The notes beneath the pieces are model-generated. The model saw nothing but the letters and a program-made list of their open reading frames with translations. It did no database searches and was not told where the DNA came from. Of a stretch of DNA of 64,000 nucleotides, positions 54,801 to 64,000 are shown piece by piece. The stretch comes from Argopecten irradians (Eukaryota > Mollusca > Bivalvia > Pectinida > Pectinidae): positions 74,064,207 through 74,128,206 of the forward strand of contig NC_091134.1 in assembly GCF_041381155.1 (NCBI RefSeq). The letters run 5' to 3'. Position numbers and translations under genes: made by a program. How positions within the stretch are numbered: position 1 is the first letter of the stretch; the number at the start of each line of letters is the position of its first letter.

Positions 54801-57080
54801 GTACCGTAATTCCAGGTACTAAGTATCATGAGGTGAGATAGATATTGATAGTACCGTAATTCCAGGTACTAAGTATCATGAGGTGAGATAGATATAGATA
54901 GTACCGTAATTCCAGGTACTAAGTATCATGAGGTGAGATAGATATATGATAGTACCGTAATTCCAGGTACTAAGTATCATGAGGTGAGATACATAATGAT
55001 AGTACCGTAATTCCAGGTACTAAGTATCATGAGGTGAGATAGATAATGATAGTACCGTAATTCCAGGTACTAAGTATCATGAGGTGAGATAGATATTGAT
55101 AGTACCGTAATTCCAGGTACTAAGTATCATGAGGTGAGATAGATATATAGATAGTACCGAAATTCCAGGTACTAAGTATCATGAGGTGAGATAGATATAG
55201 ATAGTACGAAATTACCAGGTACTAAGTATCATGAGGTGAGATAGATATTTATAGTACCGAAATACCAGGTACTAAGTATCATGAGGTGAGATAGATAAAG
55301 ATAGTACCGAAATTCCAGGTACTAAGTATCATGAGGTGAGATAGATATTGATAGTACCGAAATACCAGGTATTAAGTATCATGAGGTGAGATAGATATTG
55401 ATATTACCGAAATTCCGGGTACTAAGTATCATGAGGTGAGATAGATATTGATAGTACCGAAATTCAAGGTATTAAGTATCATGAGGTGAGATAGATATTG
55501 ATAGTACCGAATTACCAGGTACTAAGTATCATGAGGTGAGAAAGATATTAATAGTACCGAAATTCCAGGTACTAAGTATCATGAGGTGAGATAGATATTG
55601 ATAGTACCGAAATTCCAGGTACTAAGTATCATGAGGTGAGATAGATATTGATAGTACCGAAATTCCAGGTACTAAGTATCATGAGGTGAGATAGATATTG
55701 ATAGTACCGAAATTCCAGGTACTAAGTATCATGAGGTGAGATAGATATTGATAGTACCGAAATACCAGGTATTAAGTATCATGAGGTGAGATAGATATTG
55801 ATAGTACCGAAATTCCAGGTACTAAGTATCATGAGGTGAGATAGATATTGATAGTACCGAAATACCAGGTATTAAGTATCATGAGGTGAGATAGATATTG
55901 ATAGTACCGAAATTCCAGGTACCAAGTATCACGAGGCGAGATAGTTGTTGATAGTAGAACAATTCCAGGTATTAAGTATCATGAGGTGAGATAGATATTG
56001 ATAGTACCGAAATACCAGGTACTAAGTATCATGAGGTGAGATAGATATTGATATTACCGAAATACCAGGTATTAAGTATCATGAGGTGAGATAGATATTT
56101 ATAGTACCGAAATTCCAGGTACTAAGTATCATGAGGTGAGACAGATATTGATAGTACCGAAATTCCAGGTACTAAGTATCATGAGGTGAGATAGATATTG
56201 ATAGTACCGAAATACCAGGTATTAAGTATCATGAGGTGAGATAGATATTGATAGTACCGAAATACCAGGTATTAAGTATCATGAGGTGAGATAGATATTG
56301 ATAGTACCGAAATACCAGGTACTAAGTATCATGAGGTGAGATAGATATTGATAGTACCGAAATTCCAGGTATTAAGTATCATGAGGTGAGATAGATATTG
56401 ATAGTACCGAAATTCCAGGTACTAAGTATCATGAGGTGAGATAAATATTGATAGTACCGAAATACCAGGTATTAAGTATCATGAGGTGAGATAGATATTG
56501 ACAGTACCGAAATTCCAGGTACTAAGTATCATGAGGTGAGATAGATATTGATAGTACCGAAATTCAAGGTATTAAGTATCATGAGGTGAGATAGATATTG
56601 ATAGTACCGAAATTCCAGGTATTAAGTATCATGAGGTGAGATAGATATTGATAGTACCGAAATTCCAGGTACTAAGTATCATGAGGTGAGATAGATATTG
56701 ATAGTACCGAAATTCAAGGTATTAAGTATCATGAGGTGAGATAGATATTGATAGTACCGAATTACCAGGTACTAAGTATCATGAGGTGAGATAGATATTG
56801 ATAGTACCGAAATTCCAGGTATTAAGTATCATGAGGTGAGATAGATATTGACAGTACCGAAATTCCAGGTATTAAGTATCATGAGGTGAGATAGATATTG
56901 ATAGTACCGAAATTCCAGGTACTAAGTATCATGAGGTGAGAAAGATATTGATAGTACCGAAATTCCAGGTACCAAGTATCACGAGGCGAGATAGTTGTTG
57001 ATAGTAGAACAATTCCAGGTACTAAGTATCATGAGGTGAGATAGATATTGATATTACCGAAATACCAGGTACTATATATC
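48831..57080. repeat. Satellite 5: 50-bp tandem array
   Basis: About 165 copies of a 50-bp unit with landmarks GATAGTACCGTAATTCC, AGGTACTAAGTATCATGAGG and TGAGATAGATATT. Two domains are visible. Copies up to about 55150 carry mostly ACCGTAATTCC. From there to the right end they carry ACCGAAATTCC or ACCGAAATACC. The unit holds the dyad TAGTACC-GTAATTCCA-GGTACTA. Recurrent variant blocks (GGTACTCAG followed by GATATTACCG at 49829, 50759, 51069 and 51419) and a strongly diverged copy pair 1050 bases apart show internal block duplication. The array separates gene C from gene A. Confidence 0.96.
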
Positions 57081-60000
57081 ACACTCGTATATCTCTGAAG
57101 AATTTCCATATGATGATAAAGATAACACTATTCCATAATATAACAGTACCAATGGAATCCGAAAATGTAGCTCACAGAACAAAATGTTAACGCAGTATAT
57201 CTTTTCAATAAAGTCGTGGACGACCAATAGAATCATTTTAGACATACCGGGCATGGGTTACTCCAGGAAAAGCACGAGATACTTTTGATCATTACGTCTA
57301 TTGCCTATCAGAAGTTTCTCAATATCGACGACTGATATTATTGTATTAGACATAGAAAAACATCATAAACCCATAAAAAGTTGTTATAATGGGACTGAAG
57401 GAACCACACTGTGACATTGTTAAACCATGAACAGGTGGTAAGACTGGACATTGAGTAACAGGTAATGTCTATATTAGTACACTGTACTTCGTTGTCTCTC
57501 CTGATCTGTAAAACATTGACAGACGGAACCGATAACAGCCCACATCAGAAGTGTGTAGAAGAGGAGTAAGTCAACTGTTTCAAAGTGGTGGTTAATTGAG
57601 AGAAAAGTAAAAAGGTTTGTCTTTTTATAAGTCATTATCATAATTTATGGCTTTAGAGGACAACCATTGTTTACAAACATAATATATAAAGGATAATTCT
57701 TGTTGTTTTGTAAATATTTCTTTTAATAAAAAAGATTTTCTCCCTCACAAGATGGAATATAAAAGTTATTCATCACATAACAAGAACTATTATAATTATT
57801 ATATTCTTCCGACAAATCTCTATATATTCTAGGTCTAAACTACGGTATCTGATACTAGTACATGTATTTAAGTAATGAAGTTTCACACAACGGGCACATA
57901 TTTCGCTCTGGTGAAAATCATCACAAAAGCTTATATCTCACTCTGAAAAAAACCACATTGATTATAAAACCATTGGGGAGGTCAGATAGTAACATTGAGG
58001 GGTTAGGAAAGGGAGGAAGACATTAGATAGCAGACAACTAAACACAAACAAAGCGACAATATTATCTCCATGTAGAAATTATTTTTATTTTCATCAATTG
58101 GTGCATGATAATTATATTTAATAACAAACAACTGTTTTTTTTCTTCCAATAAATAATATTTGTGTTGTGAATGTAAACAGCTAATGATACTTGTGAGCAG
58201 TGAGCATATGGAATAAGAAACTATCACCAGAAAGACATGTGATTGTGTAACTTTATATCCGTATTGTGGTCTACAAAGGGAGTTACCTTACAGGACTCTT
58301 GGTATGGTAGAACTCCCGAAAGCTATGTACATAATTTAATAATTTTGCTTTGTTTTCGCTGGTAAAACGAAAAATTATTTGCCAACACAATTTAAAAGAT
58401 ACTGGAGGTAAAAGAAATATATATATCATATACATATGTATCGAACAGAAATCAATATCTGCAAAAGTTTCTCTAATACAAACAAAATAGAAAAAAAGTT
58501 TTGGACGGAAATAGCTAAAAATTACCACAACAAAATTTGTCATCAATACCCTCTACAACTATGAAATAGAAAAGAAAAGCTGTTTCAGGTAATAAAAATA
58601 TATAACAACCACAGATAGTTTTGGACAAAGAATCGGATCTAAACCAGACAGGACGGATCATAGAACAACGATGAAGACATTTTATAGATAATAAATAGGC
58701 ATTTCACTTATAACAGATATGTATGGATATCTTCTCGGCATTTTTACGTGACAAATATCCTAAATAATAGATGAAGATATATCTTACATATACATATGTC
58801 CATGTGAATGTTGAGCAAACAATACAATATCTTATAATTTATGTCTAGAAAGTAATTACATATGCATAAGTGTATATGGAATGAATAGGAATAGTTTAAC
58901 ATACACGGTGCCATACTTAAATAGGTTGATATGGGTAATACCTGCTTAACCTGTTGTCAAATTGATTTATATGTCTTCAAGGGAGGTAAATCGTACAGCA
59001 CTGGGACAACAAGACAAACCTGTACAGTTCACGAATATTTGCCACATTACAATGTAATCATTTAAAACTGCTAAAACTGATAATCCTAAAAAGGGAAATA
59101 AATACACAAGATCTGATACAAAGACTGCGGACTATTTTAACGAGACAACTTCTAAACAATGTTAGTATTTTTGTTTTGGTAGGTTACTCAAAGCCTGGGA
59201 CATTTATGACATGTTATCCCTGCAGTCTTTTGGTGACTAATAATTACACTTGTAACAAAAGTCAGACACGTTGTCCAATCATATCACTCGTAACAAAAGT
59301 CAGAGACAGATTATCTCCTTGTTTTCATAATCATGCAACAAAATCCAGTGTTTTGTTGTGAATTGTCGAGATATAAAACATATACATTGCAAAATGCACT
59401 TATATCGCCATCCTTTATGTAGATGTAATACAAAAGTTTACCCAATCGTAGACGTTGTTACAAATCATCTAATCACACACACTGTTACAAACTATATATT
59501 ATATTATCATTCCTTCAGTGAAACGTTTAGAAATATAACAAAAAGAGCACCAATATAAAATGTAGTTTCCCATTAACTAACAATCACAGGCCCTATATCA
59601 CCATTGTAAATTTCAACAAGGAAAATAAGTTACCAAATAATATTCTCTTTGAACAAGAGAAAGTAATCAAGGGATAAAATATTAAACCCATTTGTCACAG
59701 ACAACTCCTAAATAACCGTTTTTTTTTTCTTTTTCTAAGCAAAATAAAATTGTAAATATACAAATTTAAATACATATTTGCACACGATCATTATATGAAC
59801 TCTTTATCCCTATTGTAACCTAATAAATGTTTTCCAAAATGTACAAAATATACCCGGGTACTTGCGCGTTTCTTCACCAAACACCAGTACTAGTAAGCAG
59901 TCAATGGGTTCCTCATCTACCAAAGTGTAATCTGAAAATGGCAGCCCTGTACTTCACTAATACCAGGTTCCCAATACCTTAGTAGAAAACAAAACCAATA

Positions 60001-60316
60001 CATAACCGTCTCCATATCTTTGGCCTTATTTAGCCATCAGATGATGGCCAGACCTTGGCCTCAGCCTAATGACAGATCCAAATGGATAATTGGTTTTGGT
60101 GTAGAGCGCAAATTACTTAATCCTAATATTCAGTAAACCAGAATATAAAACACTAGGTTCACTTGTGTTGGGCGATTCCTGGTTCTCAACGATGGTCTGT
60201 GCTGGTAGAAGCAGAACTTGCCCGTCCTATAAGACAATGGACATCAGAATGATTGAATTCTGTTGTGTTTGAGTCACTGTCTCCGCCCTGGGGTCAGTCA
60301 CTGTCTCCACCCAGGC
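57081..60316. other. Intergenic, 3' side of gene C
   Basis: A+T-rich unique sequence. The part nearest 60316 probably includes the gene C 3' UTR. A short direct repeat around TAACAAAAGTCAGA occurs at 59253 and 59291. Open frames at 57072-57254, 58003-58546 and 59176-59558 have biased A+T-driven composition and no recognisable motif; I do not call them genes. No tRNA or other RNA gene was seen. Confidence 0.5.
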
Positions 60317-60499
60317 TCAGTCTGCTGACTTGTACTTGGACTTGAAACACAGATATTTGCTGGTGGAGTCATGTGAGCCGTTAGCGGTGTTTGGTCGGCG
60401 GTGCTCGAACACCTGTACGGGGTTATGATGTATGAGATAATGCTCTAATGTGTCCCAGCCTCCGCCAACTCGTACCATAAGATGACGATTCTGCAGGAA
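60317..60499 (-). CDS. Gene C, last exon: GAS2/GAR domain end
   Basis: Sixty residues and a TGA (60317-60319), phase 0 after acceptor CTCTGTTGTAG (exon from 60499). The peptide reads FLQNRHL then [15 protein letters not shown], followed by [13 protein letters not shown] and a short basic tail ending [19 protein letters not shown]-x(4)-NP matches the canonical GAR ending GGGWDTL-x-x-YL-x(2)-HDPC closely. The family binds microtubules and, with a calponin-homology domain elsewhere in the protein, can link them to actin. No CH domain can be seen because the 5' part is outside the window. Of the three genes here, this one is closest to ordinary GAS2 proteins. Confidence 0.88.
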   Translation of the reverse strand, partial: FLQNRHLMVRVGGGWDTLEHYLIHHNPVQVFEHRRPNTANGSHDSTSKYLCFKSKYKSAD

Positions 60500-62009
60500 C
60501 TACAACAGAGGTCAGAGGTTAAGTCAGTCAATTATTCAATGCGTGTTGAGGCCATAGTTGCTTTTATTTTTTTTTGCGTACGAGTGCTGATAAGTTTTAG
60601 TTCATATGAATGAAAACAAACATACGTAACCATTAAATACTTTGTGTTGACCACTTCAGGTTATTGCGGGACAGTTCTCCAATTGCGTTTGTAATTACCA
60701 TGGTGTCTGCTTAATCTTCCGGGATGTTTGGTTCTAGCTTTATTGTATGATTGCCATAAGTTAAAACACATCTACATACAGTTTTGATATAATCAGTATT
60801 ACAATTGGTGCATTAGAACAAAACGAAATACAAATACAATTCATTTTTCCTGCCAGAACCAATAACTGAAGCATTCCAAGTAACACAATACGATAATATT
60901 ACAGCTATCACATTTTTAAATGATTAAGCAGATTTTTTTTAAATATTTCAGATAACCTGTGAATAGTTATGTTATTGATAAATAGAGACTTATCATATAT
61001 ACACATCAGACGATATGAAAACAATTACCTATAGAATTTGTTTATTGATATCAATAGATATTGATAGATCAACTAAAATGCTCCATCAAACGATTTGAAG
61101 GATTTGTGATTTTGATTGAAGGTTTTGATGTTATGATATGATAGAGTGTGGTGTGATGTATCCCGATTGTATACACGTCCAGATGACATGGTGGCACGTC
61201 GTAAACAAAAGTCCTGATCATTGTCGTCTCCGCTTACACGATTATTGACTTAGTGTATTCAACAAGTTTGACCTTTTGACATACGTGTGCTGTAGGTAAG
61301 TACATTATTACACTTCTAACACGAGTCCTTTATTACTGACATCAACTGATGTGTTGAATTATGTCCATATGGCGGTGCTAAATACACCCTTGTCCACTTT
61401 TTAGCTGGTTTATATATGCCATCTGATACGGCTGGTTTGTCATCAGCATAATTTACTCAAAAAACGTAAAGAATTTACAACTTAAATGTCCACATCATTT
61501 TTTGTTTAAAAGATCGTTTCAAAATCTTAATCGACTAAAACAATACGTACAACGTAATTATGATTATCTAACCGTTGACGATGAAAGTTTAGATCAAGCA
61601 TTCAATTAATTCAGATAACTAACATCACGTACGAAACAAGTATTATCTTTACTAATCAAAGGTGATTTGAATATCAGTTAATGTAAGAACACCAATACAG
61701 ACATCACATTTTGCATCAGATCGTACAGTATCATTATGAGAAGCTATATGTACAGTCGGTGTTCCTGCGGTAATAGAGCTACATCTATGGAATCCCTTAA
61801 AACATCAATAGATTCCTATTTTAATTGGCATATTTCAGGGTTTTATGACCTTACGATAATTCAGGTATTAATTGTGGTGTTGTGTGTTAACGAGAACAAC
61901 TATAACATTTCGAAAGAAAACGATGTGATTTTTGATCATAAAATAATGACATTACAATCTTATAAACGGATTAGCCACCGGGAGGTTAACAGGTAGATAA
62001 TACACTTAC
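60500..62009 (-). other. Gene C intron between the two GAR exons
   Basis: Unique A+T-rich intron bounded by donor CGA/GTAAGT at 62009 and the acceptor at 60500. The + strand open frame at 61736-61996 has no recognisable features and is ignored. Confidence 0.7.
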
Positions 62010-62105
62010 TCGTATCTGCACCACTTTCCCAAAGATAAGATATTTTCCCTCTCCGAGTTTTTTGACATGGTCGTGGCATTTACACATGAAGGCAATCCTT
62101 TTTAC
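62010..62105 (-). CDS. Gene C, internal exon: N-terminal half of GAR domain
   Basis: A 96-base, 32-codon phase-0 exon between acceptor TATATTACAG and donor CGA/GTAAGT. The peptide contains MCKCHDHVKKLGEGKYLIFG and ends KVVQIR. C-x-C followed by GEGKY and a hydrophobic strand is the standard start of the GAS2-related domain. Joined to the last exon it gives a complete GAR domain: [19 protein letters not shown]. Upstream exons lie beyond 64000. The acceptor sits at the edge of a 52-bp triplication that copies it twice upstream. Confidence 0.88.
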
Positions 62106-62246
62106 CTGTAATATAGACACAAACATTATAGATTTCCTTGTTATATATCCTTTTTACCTGTAGTATAGATACAAATATTATAGATTTCCCTGTTATATAT
62201 CCTGTTTACCTGTAGTATAGATACAAACATTATAGATTTCTCTATT
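62101..62246. repeat. 52-bp triplication over the gene C splice acceptor
   Basis: TTTACCTGTA recurs at 62101, 62153 and 62205, each followed by a TATAG-CA-AAA-ATTATAGATTTC stretch. Period 52, with a few differences between copies. On the - strand each copy offers an ACAG/GTAAA acceptor with the same upstream tract. Only the copy at 62106 borders the GAR exon. Confidence 0.9.
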
Positions 62247-62412
62247 AATGAAAATTAGGATACTTATTATCCTCATATCATTAGAATATAAAGTAAAATA
62301 ATTAATTGCAAATCAAATATGTATGTATCAATGTAATGCATAGGGACGAATTTAAGATTTTGTTTTACTCCTCAATTAGTTGTAAGAGTGTAAGAGACAA
62401 CAGTCTGTTGTA

Positions 62413-64000
62413 TGAGGACGTTTATCGAGGAGTCAACAACAGTCAAGGTCATATAAAGAGGACGTGTCTAACAACAGTCAAGTTCATATAAAGAGGACGT
62501 GTCTAACAACAGTCAAGGTCATATAAAGAGGACGTGTCTAACAACAGTCAAGTTCATATAAAGAGGACGTGTCTAACAACAGTCAAGGTCATATAAAGAG
62601 GACGTGTCTAACAACAGTCAAGGTCATATAAAGAGGACGTGTCTAACAACAGTCAAGGTCATATAAAGAGGACGTGTCTAACAACAGTCAAGGTCATATA
62701 AAGAGGACGTGTCTAACAACAGTCAAGTTCATATAAAGAGGACGTGTCTAACAACAGTCAAGTTCATATAAAGAGGACGTGTCTAACAACAGTCAAGGTC
62801 ATATAAAGAGGACGTGTCTAACAACAGTCAAGGTCATATAAAGAGGACGTGTCTAACAACAGTCAAGTCATATAAAGAGGACGTGTCTAACAACAGTCAA
62901 GTTCATATAAAGAGGACGTGTCTAACAACAGTCAAGTCATATAAAGAGGACGTGTCTAACAACAGTGTCAAAGTCAAGTCATATAAAGAGGACGTGTCTA
63001 ACAACAGTCAAGTCATATAAAGAGGACGTGTCTAACAACAGTCAATGTCATATAAAGAGGACGTGTCTAACAACAGTCAAGGTCATATAAAGAGGACGTG
63101 TCTAACAACAGTCAAGGTCATATAAAGAGGACGTGTCTAACAACAACAGTCAAAGGTCATATAAAGAGGACGTGTCTAACAACAGTCAAGGTCATATAAA
63201 GAGGACGTGTCTAACAACAGTCAAGGTCATATAAAGAGGACGTGTCTAACAACAGTCAAGTCATATAAAGGGACGTGTCAACAACAGTCAATCATATAAA
63301 GAGGACGTGTCTAACAACAGTCAATGTCATATAAAGAGGACGTGTCTAACAACAGTCAAGGTCATATAAAGAGGACGTGTCTAACAACAGTCAAGGTCAT
63401 ATAAAGAGGACGTGTCTAACAACAGTCAAGTTCATATAAAGAGGACGTGTCTAACAACAGTCAAGTTCATATAAGAGGAGGTCTAAAACAGTGTCATATA
63501 AGAGGACGTGTCTAACAACAGTCAATGTCATATAAAGAGGACGTGTCTAACAACAGTCAAGGTCATATATAAAGAGGACGTGTCTAACAACAGTCAAGGT
63601 CATATAAAGAGGACGTGTCTAACAACAGTCAAGGTCATATAAAGAGGACGTGTCTAACAACAGTCAAGGTCATATAAAGAGGACGTGTCTAACAACAGTC
63701 AAGTCATATAAAGAGGACGTGTCTAAAACATCAGGTCTAAAAACAGTCAAAGGTCATATAAAGAGGACGTGTCTAACAACAGTCAAGGTCATATAAAGAG
63801 GACGTGTCTAACAACAGTCAAGGTCATATAAAGAGGACGTGTCTAACAACAGTCAAGGTCATATAAAGAGGACGTGTCTAACAACAGTCAAGGTCATATA
63901 AAGAGGACGTGTCTAACAACAGTCAAGGTCATATAAAGAGGACGTGTCTAACAACAGTCAAGGTCATATAAAGAGGACGTGTCTAACAACAGTCAAGGTC
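62413..64000. repeat. Satellite 6: 35-bp tandem array (runs past window end)
   Basis: About 45 copies in view of a 35-bp unit with landmarks AAGAGGACGTGTCTAACAAC and AGTCAAGGTCATATA. The main variation is CAAGGTC/CAAGTTC/CAAGTC. Short indels cluster near 62860-63020, 63265-63300 and 63470-63500. The unit contains TCAAGGTCA overlapping TATAAAG. The array starts about 310 bases upstream of a gene C exon and so is probably in a gene C intron. The open frame at 62814-63020 is repeat translation. Confidence 0.95.

Noticed and set aside
57072-59558. Small open frames between satellite 5 and gene C
   Set aside because: They are A+T-rich random-looking frames with no motif, splice support or repeat-independent signal.
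61736-61996. 86-codon + strand open frame
   Set aside because: It lies in the gene C intron, has no recognisable domain and ends near the opposite-strand splice donor; probably chance.
62814-63020. Repeat peptide frame in satellite 6
   Set aside because: It is frame-cycling translation of the 35-bp unit, interrupted wherever the unit has indels.
13161-64000. tRNA, rRNA or snRNA genes
   Set aside because: Looked for A/B-box and cloverleaf patterns in the unique islands by eye; none was convincing.

Overview
The window looks like a piece of an animal nuclear genome, most likely a mollusc and probably a bivalve. The reasons are the spliced, intron-rich genes, the GAS2 (GAR) domain gene family, and dispersed repeats whose tails resemble ones common in bivalve assemblies. 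The organism call is inference; no search was run. Nothing bacterial or viral is visible.

About two thirds of the window is tandem repeat. From left to right: a 2.8 kb almost pure poly(C) tract ending at a 10-N gap (1-2844); satellite 1, 64-bp unit (2845-13160); a 37-bp minisatellite (about 14171-16312) interrupted by a SINE-like insertion; satellite 2, 46-bp unit (19841-26820); satellite 3, 64-bp unit unrelated to satellite 1 (27071-30763); satellite 4, 28-bp unit (33759-41280); satellite 5, 50-bp unit (48831-57080); satellite 6, 35-bp unit (62413 to the window end). The families are largely unrelated to each other.

The genes sit in the islands between arrays. On the + strand, 13317-13436 is the last coding exon of a gene whose protein ends like a double-stranded-RNA-binding domain; its upstream exons must lie beyond satellite 1. 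On the - strand there are three GAS2-domain genes in tandem, all in the same orientation. Gene C (exons at 62010-62105 and 60317-60499, 5' part outside the window) has a canonical GAR domain. Gene A (46506 down to 31941, four inferred exons, about 794 residues) and gene B (19285 down to 16724, three inferred exons, about 566 residues) are paralogues. Each has a long, disordered, Ser/Pro/Arg-rich first exon with an eight-cysteine cluster and a YKTAI motif, followed by small phase-0 exons ending in a shared C-terminal GAR half ([14 protein letters not shown]).

GAS2/GAR domains bind microtubules, so these proteins are probably cytoskeletal linkers, although A and B depart from the canonical domain. 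Satellite 4 lies inside a gene A intron, satellite 6 very likely inside a gene C intron, and satellite 1 probably inside an intron of the dsRBD-like gene. Satellites 2 and 3 fill the A-B intergenic space and satellite 5 the C-A intergenic space. All exon boundaries were read by eye from splice consensus and reading frame; no transcript evidence was available.
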